NCBI RefSeq assembly: GCF_030247185.1
Contig: NC_080571.1
Span: 111,779,067 to 111,843,066 of the forward strand
Direction: 5' to 3'
From: Malaya genurostris
Lineage: Eukaryota > Arthropoda > Insecta > Diptera > Culicidae
Length of the DNA: 64,000 bases
Each line of letters starts with the position of its first letter. Position 1 is the first letter of the stretch. A model generated the notes under the pieces. That model ran no database searches, was not told where the DNA came from, and worked only from the letters and a program-made list of their open reading frames with translations. Position numbers and translations under genes: made by a program. Positions 23,368 through 32,445 of this stretch are shown here, in pieces.

Positions 23368-23879
23368 TACAATCCAGTCATCAGCTCACTGGACGAGCTA
23401 CTTGTTTCATTCGCAGTCAAACATCAACTAGGCAAAGAAATATTGTGCAGCCTATATTTATAGATTTCTCTTCATACTACGCAGAACGATGTGGTGTTTT
23501 TTATGCATGACGCAAAGCCTCCTATGCCGAACAATAAGTTGACGTCATTTTGTAAAGCAGGGATTGGTGGATGAAAACATAGGTCGATTCCAACCATTTT
23601 TTCAATAGTATGTTATTGAAATACTGAAACGACGTCGTCATACATGTTTAAGTTAAAAGTTTCCGAATCGATTGGTTGTTAAATTATAACAATCCATCAA
23701 CAAATGACCGAGTTATTAACGTTCAAAATTATGACACAAAAAGGTTACGCGGCTATTTTTGAAACTTTTAATTGACACCCGGCCCCGTATAGTGAAGAGT
23801 AAGGCATTTTTAATGCCAAAAAATTGTTGTATGCAGGTTACATTCACATTACATTACAATTTGGGGTTTGGATGTACAC

Positions 23880-24115
23880 TAAGATCTTTTTTATGTGTTC
23901 TTTTTTATGCGGTTTTTTAAGCGACTTTTTTATGTGAATTTCCAGGGTTATACGGTTTTTTATGCAAATTTTCAGAGTTATGGGCTTTCCCTTCTGCGGT
24001 TTTTTTATGCGAAGTTTCAGAGTTATGCGTTTTTTTTTTATGCGAAGTTTCAGAGTTATGCGTTTTTTTATGCGAAGTTTCAGAGTTATGCGGTACGTAA
24101 ACTCGCATAAAAAAG
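23880..24115 (-). repeat. Minisatellite, about 30-35-bp unit
   Basis: Six or seven units vary around TTTTTTATGCGAAGTTTCAG followed by AGTTATGCG. The first units are diverged and the last three nearly identical. Repetitive frames on both strands (for example NSETSHKKT) are translations of the array. A related array, with ACGCG in place of ATGCG, lies at 25435-26180. Confidence 0.85.
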
Positions 24116-24214
24116 AATTCAGTGTATTTACATTCGCTACGTGTTGTATTGCTGACGTTTTGTATAGCCGCAAATCGAAATGAAATGCGCTAGACCTAAA
24201 ATTCTGTATTTATT

Positions 24215-24360
24215 CTGCAATGTGAAAAATACAGTACATTTCAGTAGAAAAATTCAGTACAAATTAAAATACAGTACATTTGAGGGTAAAAAGCAATACG
24301 CAGTATTTGGGTCGAAAATACAGTACAATACTGTAAAATACAGTACGGTACGGATACGAA
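24215..24360 (+). repeat. ACAGTAC short-word cluster
   Basis: AATACAGTAC or a close variant occurs about six times in 135 bases with irregular spacing. The same word occurs four times at 19346-19420, at the other edge of the 5.1 kb insert. Confidence 0.65.
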
Positions 24361-24452
24361 CATTATGTATAATACATATAAATATACTAAGAAATAATCA
24401 TTTGGACTAAACTATGTCTGTTGATTCAAATAAAAAAATAAATAAATAAATA

Positions 24453-24893
24453 TCAGACCCATTCTGAAATATTGCAGCCTGTTATGGGTTCCATGTAATA
24501 TTATTCACGAAGAACGCATTGAATCGATCCAAAAACAATTTCTTTTATGTGCACTTCGTAAATTAAACTGGACAGCATTTCCTCTGCCATCATATGAAGC
24601 ACGCTGCATGCTCATCAATTTATACACACTTAAAGAACGCCGCGATTTTGCAATCAGCGACATTATCTCTCAACGCATTCAATCAGCTTCATTATTTAAA
24701 TTGTTATATAATTTTTAAAAATTTAATATACCTAGCCGTCAATTGCGTTCCAGAAAATTATTTTAAGAAAGACATGCAAGAACAAATTATTTTGCAGTCC
24801 AGTCAGTCGAGTAATGCGTCATTACAATCAATACTGCGAACATCTCGACCCTACTATTTCAAAAAATCAAATGAAATCTCTGCTTTGTCGTAG
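24453..24893 (+). pseudogene. Non-LTR RT fragment, 3' part of a split copy
   Basis: It continues the RT C-terminal region from 19312: RPILKYCSL, then NIIHEERIESIQKQF, then LRKLNWTAF and EARCMLIN blocks. A stop interrupts it near 24717, followed by a shifted frame with LRSRKLF and a degraded end. It is followed by an A-rich 3' UTR with AAATAGATAAATAAAT to about 24978. The same region of an unbroken relative lies inverted at 27601-28241. Confidence 0.85.
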
Positions 24894-24978
24894 AAATAAT
24901 GCGTAGTATGCAAGTAAACATTGTAAACCATTTATATGTAGTCTACATTTGCTTTACGAAATAGATAAATAAATTTTG

Positions 24979-25434
24979 AATTGTAATCATCTGCTAAAAA
25001 TATAAAACGCAATGCTCGCTCAATGGCTGTCCTTTTCTGAAATGATGGTTTTGAAACAGTAAGAGACATATTATTACTAGTTATCTACACCTACAAGTTG
25101 AAATTATTTTAAAATTGGTTTGTTGTTAATTGTTTGTGTCGTCGTTTTTATGGGTAAAATTCAACTGCAGGAACGGGATTCATTGAGGTGTAAAATATTT
25201 TTTAAAATTGAAGTTCTAACAATTTATCCAAAGTGAGTTTGTTTAAGTATAAAAAAATTATTGAATAGTTTTAACAAATTTGTTCTATTTATAATGACCC
25301 GACATTAAAAAAATATTGCATTCTGAATATTAATTATAGAGACAAAGACTCTGAGTCAATTCCAGCTGCTGCAATAACCTACCCTGCATTATTGACTGAA
25401 ATCCTGCTCTCCTATTACTTTTGAATATACACTG
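24979..25434. other. AT-rich interval, nothing recognised
   Basis: No open frame or repeat unit was identified between the RT 3' end and the following minisatellite. Confidence 0.4.
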
Positions 25435-26180
25435 AAGTCTATTATGGTTTTTTATGCAGATTTTACGCGACTTTTTTACGCAGATTTCCGAAGCTACACA
25501 GTTTTTTATTACGGGGATTTCCGAAGCTACGCGTTTTTCTACGCGAGTTTTTAAAGTCGTCCGATTTTTTGTTTTGTCTTAGAAATGCATGAAATGCAGA
25601 GATCTAGTGTTTTTATTTAAAGTCAATTCTCTGAAAGTTAGATAATTTTCGATTTTGATAAAAAAAGGTAAAAATTCAGATTACATCAAATCTCGATGTT
25701 TCGAGCATTTCTAAAACATTTGTCATCAAAAAAATTTCAAAATTTCGATTTTTCGAAAAAAAAATAAGATTTTTCGAAAAAAAAGAATTTGAGATTACTC
25801 CATATCTGAACGTTTTATGAATTTCTAAGGCATTTGGCTTAAAAAAAATCCGTAGTTTTGACGATTTTTACGCGAATTTCCAAAGTTACACGTTTTTCTA
25901 CGCGAATATTCAAAGTTGTTCGATATTCTTGTTTTGTCTAAGCAATGCATTAAACGCCGAGATCTGGAGTTATCCCGATTTTTTATATTAAGTCAACTCT
26001 CTGAAACTGAAAATTTTCGATTTTGATAAAAAAAAAATTTTTAGATTACATCAGATCTCGACGTTTCAAGCATTTCTAAAACATTTCTAAGACATTTGGC
26101 TAAAATAAATTCCGTAGTTTGAGGGTTTTTTACGCGGATTTCCGAAGTTACGCAGTTTTTTTACACGGTACGTTTCCCCC
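25435..26180 (+). repeat. ACGCG minisatellite with a tandem 350-bp duplication
   Basis: Units like TTTTTACGCGGATTTCCGAAG recur at 25450-25560, 25860-25925 and 26125-26170. Between them a longer block at about 25565-25860 repeats at about 25920-26130. Both blocks contain GTTTTGTCT, ATGCAT, AGATCT, TTTTCGATTTTGATAAAAA and GATTACATCA landmarks. So this is a higher-order tandem of roughly 355 bases with the short units at its borders. Confidence 0.8.
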
Positions 26181-26254
26181 GCGTACAAGTAAAACAAAGT
26201 TAACCAAGGTAATGTTTTTTAAACAACAGTACAGAACCTGCTCCGTCATTGGAT

Positions 26255-26298
26255 TTTTATTATTATTATAATTATTATTATTAATATTATTATTATTC
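26255..26298. repeat. ATT microsatellite
   Basis: About 44 bases of ATT/TTA directly abut the 5' limit of an RT fragment. Confidence 0.8.
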
Positions 26299-26533
26299 AT
26301 CTGTAGTTTGGAGTCCTTACATAGATATCTGGATTAACCGAATTAAATCAGTTCAAGCTAGGTTCATTCGTTATGCTCTAAGATCTCTGCCATGGCGTAA
26401 CCCTACAGAATTACCACCCTATACAGATCGCTGCAGATTGCTTGGTATGGACACGCTTGCCAAAAGGAGGAATATCTTTAGGGCCGCTTTTATTGGAAAA
26501 TTATTTATCGGTCAAATTGACGCTCCATATATA

Positions 26534-27458
26534 CAGGGTGATTTTTTAAGAGCTTGAGAACTTTTTTAAACAATAAAACGCATAAAATTTGCAAAATCAC
26601 ATCGGTTCTTTATTTTAAACGTTAGATTGGTACATGACATTTACTTTTTGAAGATAATTTCATTTAAATGTTGACCGCGGCTGCGTCTTAGGTGGTCCAT
26701 TCGGAAAATCCGCTTTTTCATCGACAAATTTTGTTCAGCGATGAGGCTCATTTCTGGTTGAATGGCTACGTAAATAAGCAAAATTGCCGCATTTGGAGTG
26801 AAGAGCAACCAGAAGCCGTTCAAGAACTGCCCATGCATCCCGAAAAATGCACTGTTTGGTGTGGTTTGTACGCTGGTGGAATCATTGGACCGTATTTTTT
26901 CAAAGATGCTGTTGGACGCAACGTTACAGTGAATGGCGATCGCTATCGTTCGATGCTAACAAACTTTTTGTTGCCAAAAATGGAAGAACTGAACTTGGTT
27001 GACATGTGGTTTCAACAAGATGGCGCTACATGCCACACAGCTCGCGATTCTATGGCCATTTTGAGGGAAAACTTCGGAGAACAATTCATCTCAAGAAATG
27101 GACCGGTAAGTTGGCCACCAAGATCATGCGATTTGACGCCTTTAGACTATTTTTTGTGGGGCTACGTCAAGTCTAAAGTCTACAGAAATAAGCCAGTAAC
27201 TATTCCAGCTTTGGAAGACAACATTTCCGAAGAAATTCGGGCTATTCCGGCCGAAATGCTCGAAAAAGTTGCCCAAAATTGGACTTTCCGAATGGACCAC
27301 CTAAGACGCAGCCGCGGTCAACATTTAAATGAAATTATCTTCAAAAAGTAAATGTCATGTACCAATCTAACGTTTAAAATAAAGAACCGATGAGATTTTG
27401 CAAATTTTATGCGTTTTATTGTTTAAAAAAGTTCTCAAGCTCTTAAAAAATCACCCTT
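26534..27458 (+). mobile_element. DD41D mariner copy B, both ends from the 3' end
   Basis: The 925-bp element is flanked by TA (26532-26533 and 27459-27460). The arms 26534-26706 and 27286-27458 are inverted repeats of about 173 bp with very few differences. Both carry the coding sequence for the transposase C-terminus. The 5'-side fold junction lies in GGAAAATCC near 26701-26711 and is identical to that of copy A, so A and B share one founder. Confidence 0.92.
26692..27351 (+). CDS. DD41D transposase catalytic domain, intact but headless
   Basis: A single open frame of 219 codons encodes the whole DDD catalytic domain. Asp17 lies in FSDEAHF, Asp110 in QQDGATCHTA and Asp152 in TPLDYFLWG. That gives 92 residues between the first pair and 41 between the second pair. 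The frame begins at GTG right after a TAG and has no ATG before MHPEKC (residue 48). Its first codons come from the inverted 3'-end duplication. The N-terminal paired helix-turn-helix region needed for end recognition is absent. It is not expected to transpose alone. Whether it is transcribed or interferes with full-length enzyme is unknown. Confidence 0.8.
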   Translation: MVHSENPLFHRQILFSDEAHFWLNGYVNKQNCRIWSEEQPEAVQELPMHPEKCTVWCGLYAGGIIGPYFFKDAVGRNVTVNGDRYRSMLTNFLLPKMEELNLVDMWFQQDGATCHTARDSMAILRENFGEQFISRNGPVSWPPRSCDLTPLDYFLWGYVKSKVYRNKPVTIPALEDNISEEIRAIPAEMLEKVAQNWTFRMDHLRRSRGQHLNEIIFKK

Positions 27459-27668
27459 TACTTTCACGAGTTAATATTAACGTACCACCTAGAACTTTAA
27501 GATCGAGGAACTTTTTAAGACTTGGCCATCAACGTAGTGATTATGGACAGAACGAACCCATAAGGGGGATGTGTTGTATTTTTAACAATGATCCATCAAT
27601 ATTTATTTATTTATTTCGTCAAGCAAATGTAGACTACATATAAATTGTTTACAATGTTCACTTACATA

Positions 27669-28375
27669 CTACGCATTATTTCTACGACAAAGCTGAGATT
27701 TGATTTGATTTTTAGACATAGTAAGGTCAAGATGTTCGCAGTATTGATTGTAATCGCGCATTATTCGATTGACTGGATTGAATTTTGCATAATTTGTTCT
27801 AGCTTGTTTTTCTAAAAATAATTTCCTGGAACGTAATTGAAGGCTAGGTATATAAAAATTTAATTGCGATAATAATGGAGCTGATTGAATGCGTTGAGAA
27901 ATAATGTCGCTGATAAAATAAAGCATTGCAAAGTCGCGGCGTTCTTTAAGTGTATGTATATTGATGAGCATGCAGCGTGCTTCATATGATGGTAGAGGAA
28001 ATGCTGTCCAGTTTAATTTACGAAGTGCATATAAAAGAAATTGTTTTTGAATAGATTCGATGCGTTCTTCGTGAATAATATTGTATGGATTCCATACTAG
28101 GCTGCAATATTCCAAAATAGGTCTGACATATGTAGTAGATAATAATTTAATTGTGTATGGGTCCTGAAAGTTATGACTGAAGCGTTTAATAAAGCCCAGC
28201 ATGCTATTAGCTTTATTGATTATGGTATTGTAGTGTTCCACAAAAGTGAGCTTGAAGTCTAAGATTACGCCTAAATCTCTTACAATTTTACATTTTTCTA
28301 CAAGTTGATTTCCTAGATGTATGTTTATAGGTATAGTTTCATTTTTCCTACTGAAAGTTATTGAGTTACATTTTT
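27669..28375 (-). pseudogene. RT C-terminal region (same family as 19172/24453)
   Basis: The longest frame (27669-28241, 190 aa) includes NSMLGFIKRF, PYTIKLL, VRPILEYCSLVWNPY, HEERIESIQKQF, EARCMLIN and LRSRKLFLEKQARTNYA. The frame upstream, to 28375, carries CNSITFSRK, INIHLGNQ and VRDLGVILDFKLTF. It is broken there by R1 copy 3. It is an unbroken reference for the split copy on the plus strand, so this LINE family is present at least twice in opposite orientation. Confidence 0.88.
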
Positions 28376-29502
28376 GGCATTAAAAATGCCTTACTCTTCA
28401 CTATACGGGGCCGGGTGTCAATTAAAAGTTTCAAAAATAGCCGCGTAACCTTTTTGTGTCATAATTTTGAACGTTAATAACTCAGTCATTTGTTGATGGA
28501 TTGACATAATTTAACAACCAATCGATTCGGAAACTTTTAACTTAAATATGTATGACGCCATCGTTTCAGTATTTCAATAGCATACTATTGAAAAAATGGT
28601 TGGAATCGACCTATGTTTTCATCCACCAATCCCTGTTGTACAAAATGACGTCAACTTCTTGTTCGGCATAGGAGGCTTTGCGTCATGCATGAAAAACACC
28701 GCATCGTTATGCGTAGTATGAAGAGAAATCTATAAATATAGGCTGCACAATATTTCTTTGCCTAGTTGATGTTTGACTGTGAATGAAACAAGTCGCTCGT
28801 CCAGTGAGCTGTTGACTGGATTGTATATGCGTTCACTCGCTGGATTGTCGCTTTTGCATTATGTGTTGATGGAATTTCCTGTTGTCTGCGCAACACCGTG
28901 TTCGCTTGAGTATCTTATTTATCATCTAACTTTTGAAGAACCGAATCAGCGTGGTTACCGATTCTTTTGAAATATCCCATGTATTTAGCAAATTGTTGGT
29001 CGATTTTGCCTTTAAAAATGCCTTACACTTCGCTTCCCGAGGCTGGGTGTCAATTTAAAACATGCAAAACTAATCGCGTAACATTTTCTGTCATAATTTT
29101 GAACGCTTATAACTCAGTCATTTATTGATGGATTTATATAACTCAACAAACAATCGATTCGGAAATATTTAACTTAAACTTATGAGACAACGTCATTTGA
29201 ATATTTCAGTTGCATACCATTGAAAAATTGGTTTGAATTGAGTATTTTATTTTGGTTCTCTGGTACTATCGGCGATAGATTTTTCGGATCTAATTTGCAG
29301 CGCTTGTACCTCGATTTCCGTCCGCTTGTTCCTGGATTTTCCTCATTTAAATGATTCCAAAGCTTCAATATTGTGAGCTTAAAAATGTTTTAATTTGTCA
29401 ACGGATCGGTTTGCATACTTAATTCCCATACGAACAAAACCCTAGAAATGTTCCATTTTTAATGTTATTGTGCTCGGTCGTGTCTTGAATACAACCCTCT
29501 AA
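28376..29502 (+). mobile_element. R1 repeat, copy 3 (shortest)
   Basis: It has the same start palindrome and the same CTCTAA end, inserted in an A/T tract of the LINE coding region. It keeps both tandem subunits and TATAAATA (28731-28738). It lacks the promoter/splice-donor segment present in copies 1 and 2. The deletion joins CGAACAAAA directly to CCCTAGAAA. The 65-aa frame at 28773-28970 has related but broken versions in the other copies. Confidence 0.7.
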
Positions 29503-30115
29503 TTTTTTACATTGAGTTGGAGTAGACTTTTGCAGCACCAAATGTTGAATAGATTGATTTCGTTCTGGAATATTACAGCATCGTTAATATTTTTAATTTC
29601 CATGAAGAGTTTCATGTCGTCTGCATATATAAGCACTTTCAGATTTTTGAGTATGAAGGAAATGTCGTTTATATGTAAAATGAAAAGGAGAGGCCCTAAG
29701 TGAGAACCCTGAGGTACGCCAGAAGTTACATTAATTGGTTCAGACAGAATGTTTTGGAAGCGGACTACCTGTACACGATTCGTTAAGTATGATTTGAGCC
29801 ATTCCAGAAGAGTATGTTTTATGCCATATTTTTGTAGTTTGTGTAGAAGTAATGGTATGTCAATACGGTCGAAGGCTTTGCTAAAGTCAGTGTAAAGAGT
29901 TTCTACGTAGTTTCCGGCGTCCATTGCATTCAGAATGAATGTCATAAATTCTAAGAGATTTGTTGTAGTTGAGCGGCCTTTTAAAAAGCCATGTTGTTTG
30001 TTTGTTATTACATTTTTAAGTTGATGAAAAAGTTTTTCATTTACAATTTTTTCAAATAATTTTGGAATGCATGAGATAATGGCTATTCCACGGTAGTTCC
30101 GAATGTTAGATTTTG
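29503..30115 (-). pseudogene. RT catalytic core fragment
   Basis: The main frame (29499-29945) encodes the LINE reverse transcriptase core. TDFSKAFDRID is motif A with its catalytic Asp, SGVPQGSHLGPLLF the template-grip motif, and YADD the catalytic motif C. Upstream to about 30115 the frame continues with NIRNYRGIAIIS, PKLFEKIV and KQHGFLKGRSTTTN, the fingers region. The C-terminal side is cut at LQLNV by R1 copy 3. The fingers side is cut by the fold-back retroposon. The key catalytic residues are intact in this piece. Confidence 0.88.
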
Positions 30116-30561
30116 CTTTTTTATCGGTTTTTTTAACGATATCAAACTAACTGGAGATTATAAGAGGAGAAAGAATATGAAATCATAGAGCATAGTACTC
30201 AAAGAAGAGCAAGGATGTGAAGAATAAAGTGGCAAATGACCTTTGCCTTTACTTTCTGACATATCAGAGACTCGGATAACTCGTATCGCTAAGATGCCTA
30301 AGTTCGACTCCTCTGGTAGAAGGTAAAAGTTTAGATACGAGAAGCCTTCTGCTTACTTAAATGACCCTTGTCACGTCTCACTTTTCCGCACTTTATTCTT
30401 CACATCCTTGCTCTTCCTTGAGTACTATGCTCTATGATTTCATATTCTTTCTCCTCTTATAATCTCCAGTTAGTTTGATATCGTTAAAAAAACCGATAAA
30501 AAAGTAAAAATTACTGACTGACCAGAAGTCATAAATAAAAAAGTAAAAAAGTTAGATTTTG
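30105..30561. mobile_element. Fold-back SINE-like retroposon with 11-bp TSD
   Basis: GTTAGATTTTG occurs at 30105-30115 and again at 30551-30561, and removing one copy plus the insert restores the LINE frame (TKSNIRN). Inside, arms 30116-30230 and 30390-30504 are 115-bp inverted repeats with one mismatch. The spacer (30231-30389) holds a tRNA-like head: ATCAGAG at about 30262 can pair with CTCTGGT at 30311, with a B-box-like GTTCGACTCC at 30302-30311. The 3' side ends in TAAATAAAAAAGTAAAAAA. Long TSD plus A-rich tail indicate retroposition rather than DNA transposition. Confidence 0.85.
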
Positions 30562-30897
30562 TACCAGATTTAAATATTGGTACAAGAAAGGAAGATTTCC
30601 ATGCTTTAGAAAAAGTACATTTATTAAGTGATAGGTTAAAAAGTAGTTGTAGTGGTAGTGTAAGTTCTTCAGCAAGATTTTTTAAAAATATTGGTGGTAT
30701 ACTGTCAGGTCCAGGCCCTTTTGAGGCGTCTAAGTTTTTCAGTGCTGTCGAAATGTCATGTTCTGATAGATAGTTTACAGAGATGGAGCTAGAAAATGCA
30801 GGTATGAAAGAGAAGTATTCACGGTCACGGTCAGTTTCTGAATAAGATGTATATACTTCTTGGAAAAAATTTGCAAATTGATTGCAGATTTCTGTAC
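30562..30897 (-). pseudogene. LINE segment between endonuclease and RT
   Basis: Minus-strand coding similarity is clear across shifting frames: ICNQFA near 30885, FFQEVYTSY, SKGPGPDSIPP-like residues near 30710 and WKSSFLVPIFKSGTKSN ending at the fold-back insertion. This is the conserved stretch just before and at the RT N-terminus of Jockey/CR1-like LINEs. Confidence 0.7.
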
Positions 30898-30899
30898 TA

Positions 30900-31819
30900 A
30901 AGGGTGATTTTTTAAGAGCTTGAGAACTTTTTTAAACAATAAAACGCATAAAATTTGCAAAATCTCATCGGTTCTTTATTTCAAACGTTAGATTGGTACA
31001 TGACATTTACTTTTTGAAGATAATTTCATTTAAATGTTGACCGCGGCTGCGTCTTAGGTGGTCCAATTTTGGGCAACTTTTTCGAGCATTTCGGCCGGAA
31101 TAGCCCGAATTTCTTCGGAAATGTTGTCTTCCAAAGCTGGAATAGTTACTGGCTTATTTCTGTAGACTTTAGACTTGACGTAGCCCCACAAAAAATAGTC
31201 TAAAGGCGTCAAATCGCATGATCTTGGTGGCCAACTTACCGGTCCATTTCTTGAGATGAATTGTTCTCCGAAGTTTTCCCTCAAAATGGCCATAGAATCG
31301 CGAGCTGTGTGGCATGTAGCGCCATCTTGTTGAAACCACATGTCAACCAAGTTCAGTTCTTCCATTTTTGGCAACAAAAAGTTTGTTAGCATCGAACGAT
31401 AGCGATCGCCATTCACTGTAACGTTGCGTCCAACAGCATCTTTGAAAAAATACGGTCCAATGATTCCACCAGCGTACAAACCACACCAAACAGTGCATTT
31501 TTCGGGATGCATGGGCAGTTCTTGAACGGCTTATGGTTGCTCTTCACTCCAAATGCGGCAATTTTGCTTATTTACGTAGCCATTCAACCAGAAATGAGCC
31601 TCATCGCTGAACAAAATTTGTCGATAAAAAAGCGGATTTTCTGCCAACTTTTCTAGGGCCCATTCACTGAAAATTCGACGTTGTGGCAGATGAAATTATC
31701 TTCAAAAAGTAAATGTCATGTACCAATCTAACGTTTAAAATAAAGAACCGATGAGATTTTGCCAATTTTATGCGTTTTATTGTTTAAAAAAGTTCTCAAG
31801 CTCTTAAAAAATCACCCTT
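30900..31819 (-). mobile_element. DD41D mariner copy C, both ends from the 3' end, independent junction
   Basis: The 920-bp element is flanked by TA (30898-30899 and 31820-31821). The arms are shorter (about 126 bp, 30900-31025 and 31694-31819), and the fold junction differs from A and B. It retains extra upstream coding sequence (PQRRIFSEWALEKLAENP). A 13-bp deletion between two TGG triplets ends the C-terminus early. Removing C and one TA restores the LINE frame (GKNSTEICNQF). Confidence 0.9.
31054..31675 (-). pseudogene. DD41D transposase catalytic domain, truncated C-terminus
   Basis: The longest frame (31054-31512, 152 aa) starts MHPEKCTVWCG and holds QQDGATCHTA and TPLDYFLWG, with 41-residue spacing. 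It ends AQNWTT at a stop created by the 13-bp deletion. Upstream, after a stop, the frame includes FSDEAHFWLNGY and, further, the EWALEKLA block missing from A and B. The N-terminal DNA-binding region is missing. Confidence 0.85.
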
Positions 31820-31985
31820 TATTTTTCCCTACATGTTCGTCGAGGTGCATTTGAGATGGAAAATTGTTGCTTTTTAGTTTAGTTTTTGTGTAGTTAAAAA
31901 AGTTCTTAGGGCAAGTCTTTATTTCGTTGATGTCTATGATTTTTTCGACTTTTCCATTTCATGTGATAATTTTAAAGATAGACTT
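31820..31985 (-). pseudogene. LINE linker remnant
   Basis: The minus strand encodes a basic stretch with FFNYTKTKLKSNNFPSQM, the kind of segment that precedes ICNLFAEFF in these LINEs. It joins in frame with 30897 once mariner C is removed. Confidence 0.6.
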
Positions 31986-31989
31986 AAGA

Positions 31990-32232
31990 AATTTACTTAG
32001 TGCATGAGAATTTATGTAAAAACCAATATGTCAATTTATGTAAAATGAAACTGTTTGTGATGTGATTATATTGTCAGTTCAGCCAACCATAGAAATTAGA
32101 AAAGAAGAAGGGGTTTTTATGCCAAATTGAAGATAGTTTCTGTTTGGATCTTCAATTGGGATTTTCCCCTTCCAATGCTTCATGTAGACTATATCTGGCC
32201 AGATGAAGGAATAATGAATAAATAAATAAATA
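31990..32232 (+). repeat. Putative LINE 3' end with AATAAATAAATAAA tail
   Basis: A non-coding segment ends in GAATAATGAATAAATAAATAAA directly before the ATT microsatellite, the layout of a non-LTR 3' terminus. A segment of similar kind lies at 49490-49645. The parent element cannot be identified from this piece. Confidence 0.5.

Positions 32233-32445
<213 letters not shown>

Larger units (their letters stand above)
20723..23817 (-). mobile_element. R1 repeat, copy 2, interrupted by mariner A
   Basis: It has the same ends as copy 1, in opposite orientation, again between T/A tracts. Without mariner A (22444-23367) it is about 2.17 kb and is the longest copy. It retains about 575 bases (20950-21525) that copy 1 lacks. 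These lie downstream of the conserved TATA (about 21618-21625) and splice donor (about 21544-21555), read on the minus strand. Within that part a short frame ends MPKRKSM just before GTAAGT, which could be a cryptic exon. The TATAAATA box lies at 23454-23461 on the minus strand. Confidence 0.7.
19313..24452. other. 5.1 kb composite insert in an RT copy
   Basis: Comparison with the uninterrupted homologue at 27669-28241 shows that this block separates residues that are adjacent there. It ends on the right with an A-rich AAATAAATAAAT-type tail, as non-LTR insertions do. Near both edges it carries the short word ACAGTACATTT in the same orientation (19346-19420 and 24225-24350). It contains two tRNA-like heads, a MITE, R1 copy 2 with mariner A, and a minisatellite. 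I could not define a target-site duplication. Confidence 0.6.
26300..27605 (+). pseudogene. Second non-LTR RT C-terminal fragment, interrupted by mariner B
   Basis: 26300-26532 encodes SVVWSPY, then IKSVQARFIRYALRSLPW, RCRLLGMDTL and RRNIFRAAF blocks. This is the C-terminal region of a Jockey/CR1-like LINE polymerase, of a different family from the copy at 27669-28241. The frame resumes at 27459 with SRVNINVPPRTLRSRNFL and NEPIRGMC. Removing mariner B and one TA rejoins the two halves in frame, so the insertion is precise. The 3' limit is near 27600, where an (AAAT)-type tail of the next, opposed element is met. Confidence 0.85.
27601..31985 (-). mobile_element. Minus-strand non-LTR retrotransposon copy, three times interrupted
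   Basis: The LINE runs from its A-rich 3' tail at about 27601 up to at least 31985 on the minus strand. RT-coding pieces lie at 27669-28375, 29503-30115, 30551-30897 and 31820-31985. They are separated by R1 copy 3 (28376-29502), a fold-back retroposon (30116-30550) and mariner C (30900-31819). Read in order, the pieces cover the linker before the RT, the RT core and the C-terminal region. The 5' half (ORF1 and endonuclease) is not seen. Confidence 0.8.

Noticed and set aside
14011..23817. A single large transposon with R1 copies 1 and 2 as 1.5 kb terminal inverted repeats
   Set aside because: Copy 1 is nested inside its own TA-flanked mariner and copy 2 inside a different composite insert, and copy 3 stands alone, so they are independent insertions.
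23844..24183. Repeat proteins such as NSETSHKKT
   Set aside because: Minisatellite translation; no flanking gene structure.
28773..28970. 65-aa frame ending SLEYLIYHL..GYRFF, with versions in all R1 copies
   Set aside because: The frame is open only in copy 3 and partly in copy 2; copy 1 has stops and frameshifts, and no domain is recognised.
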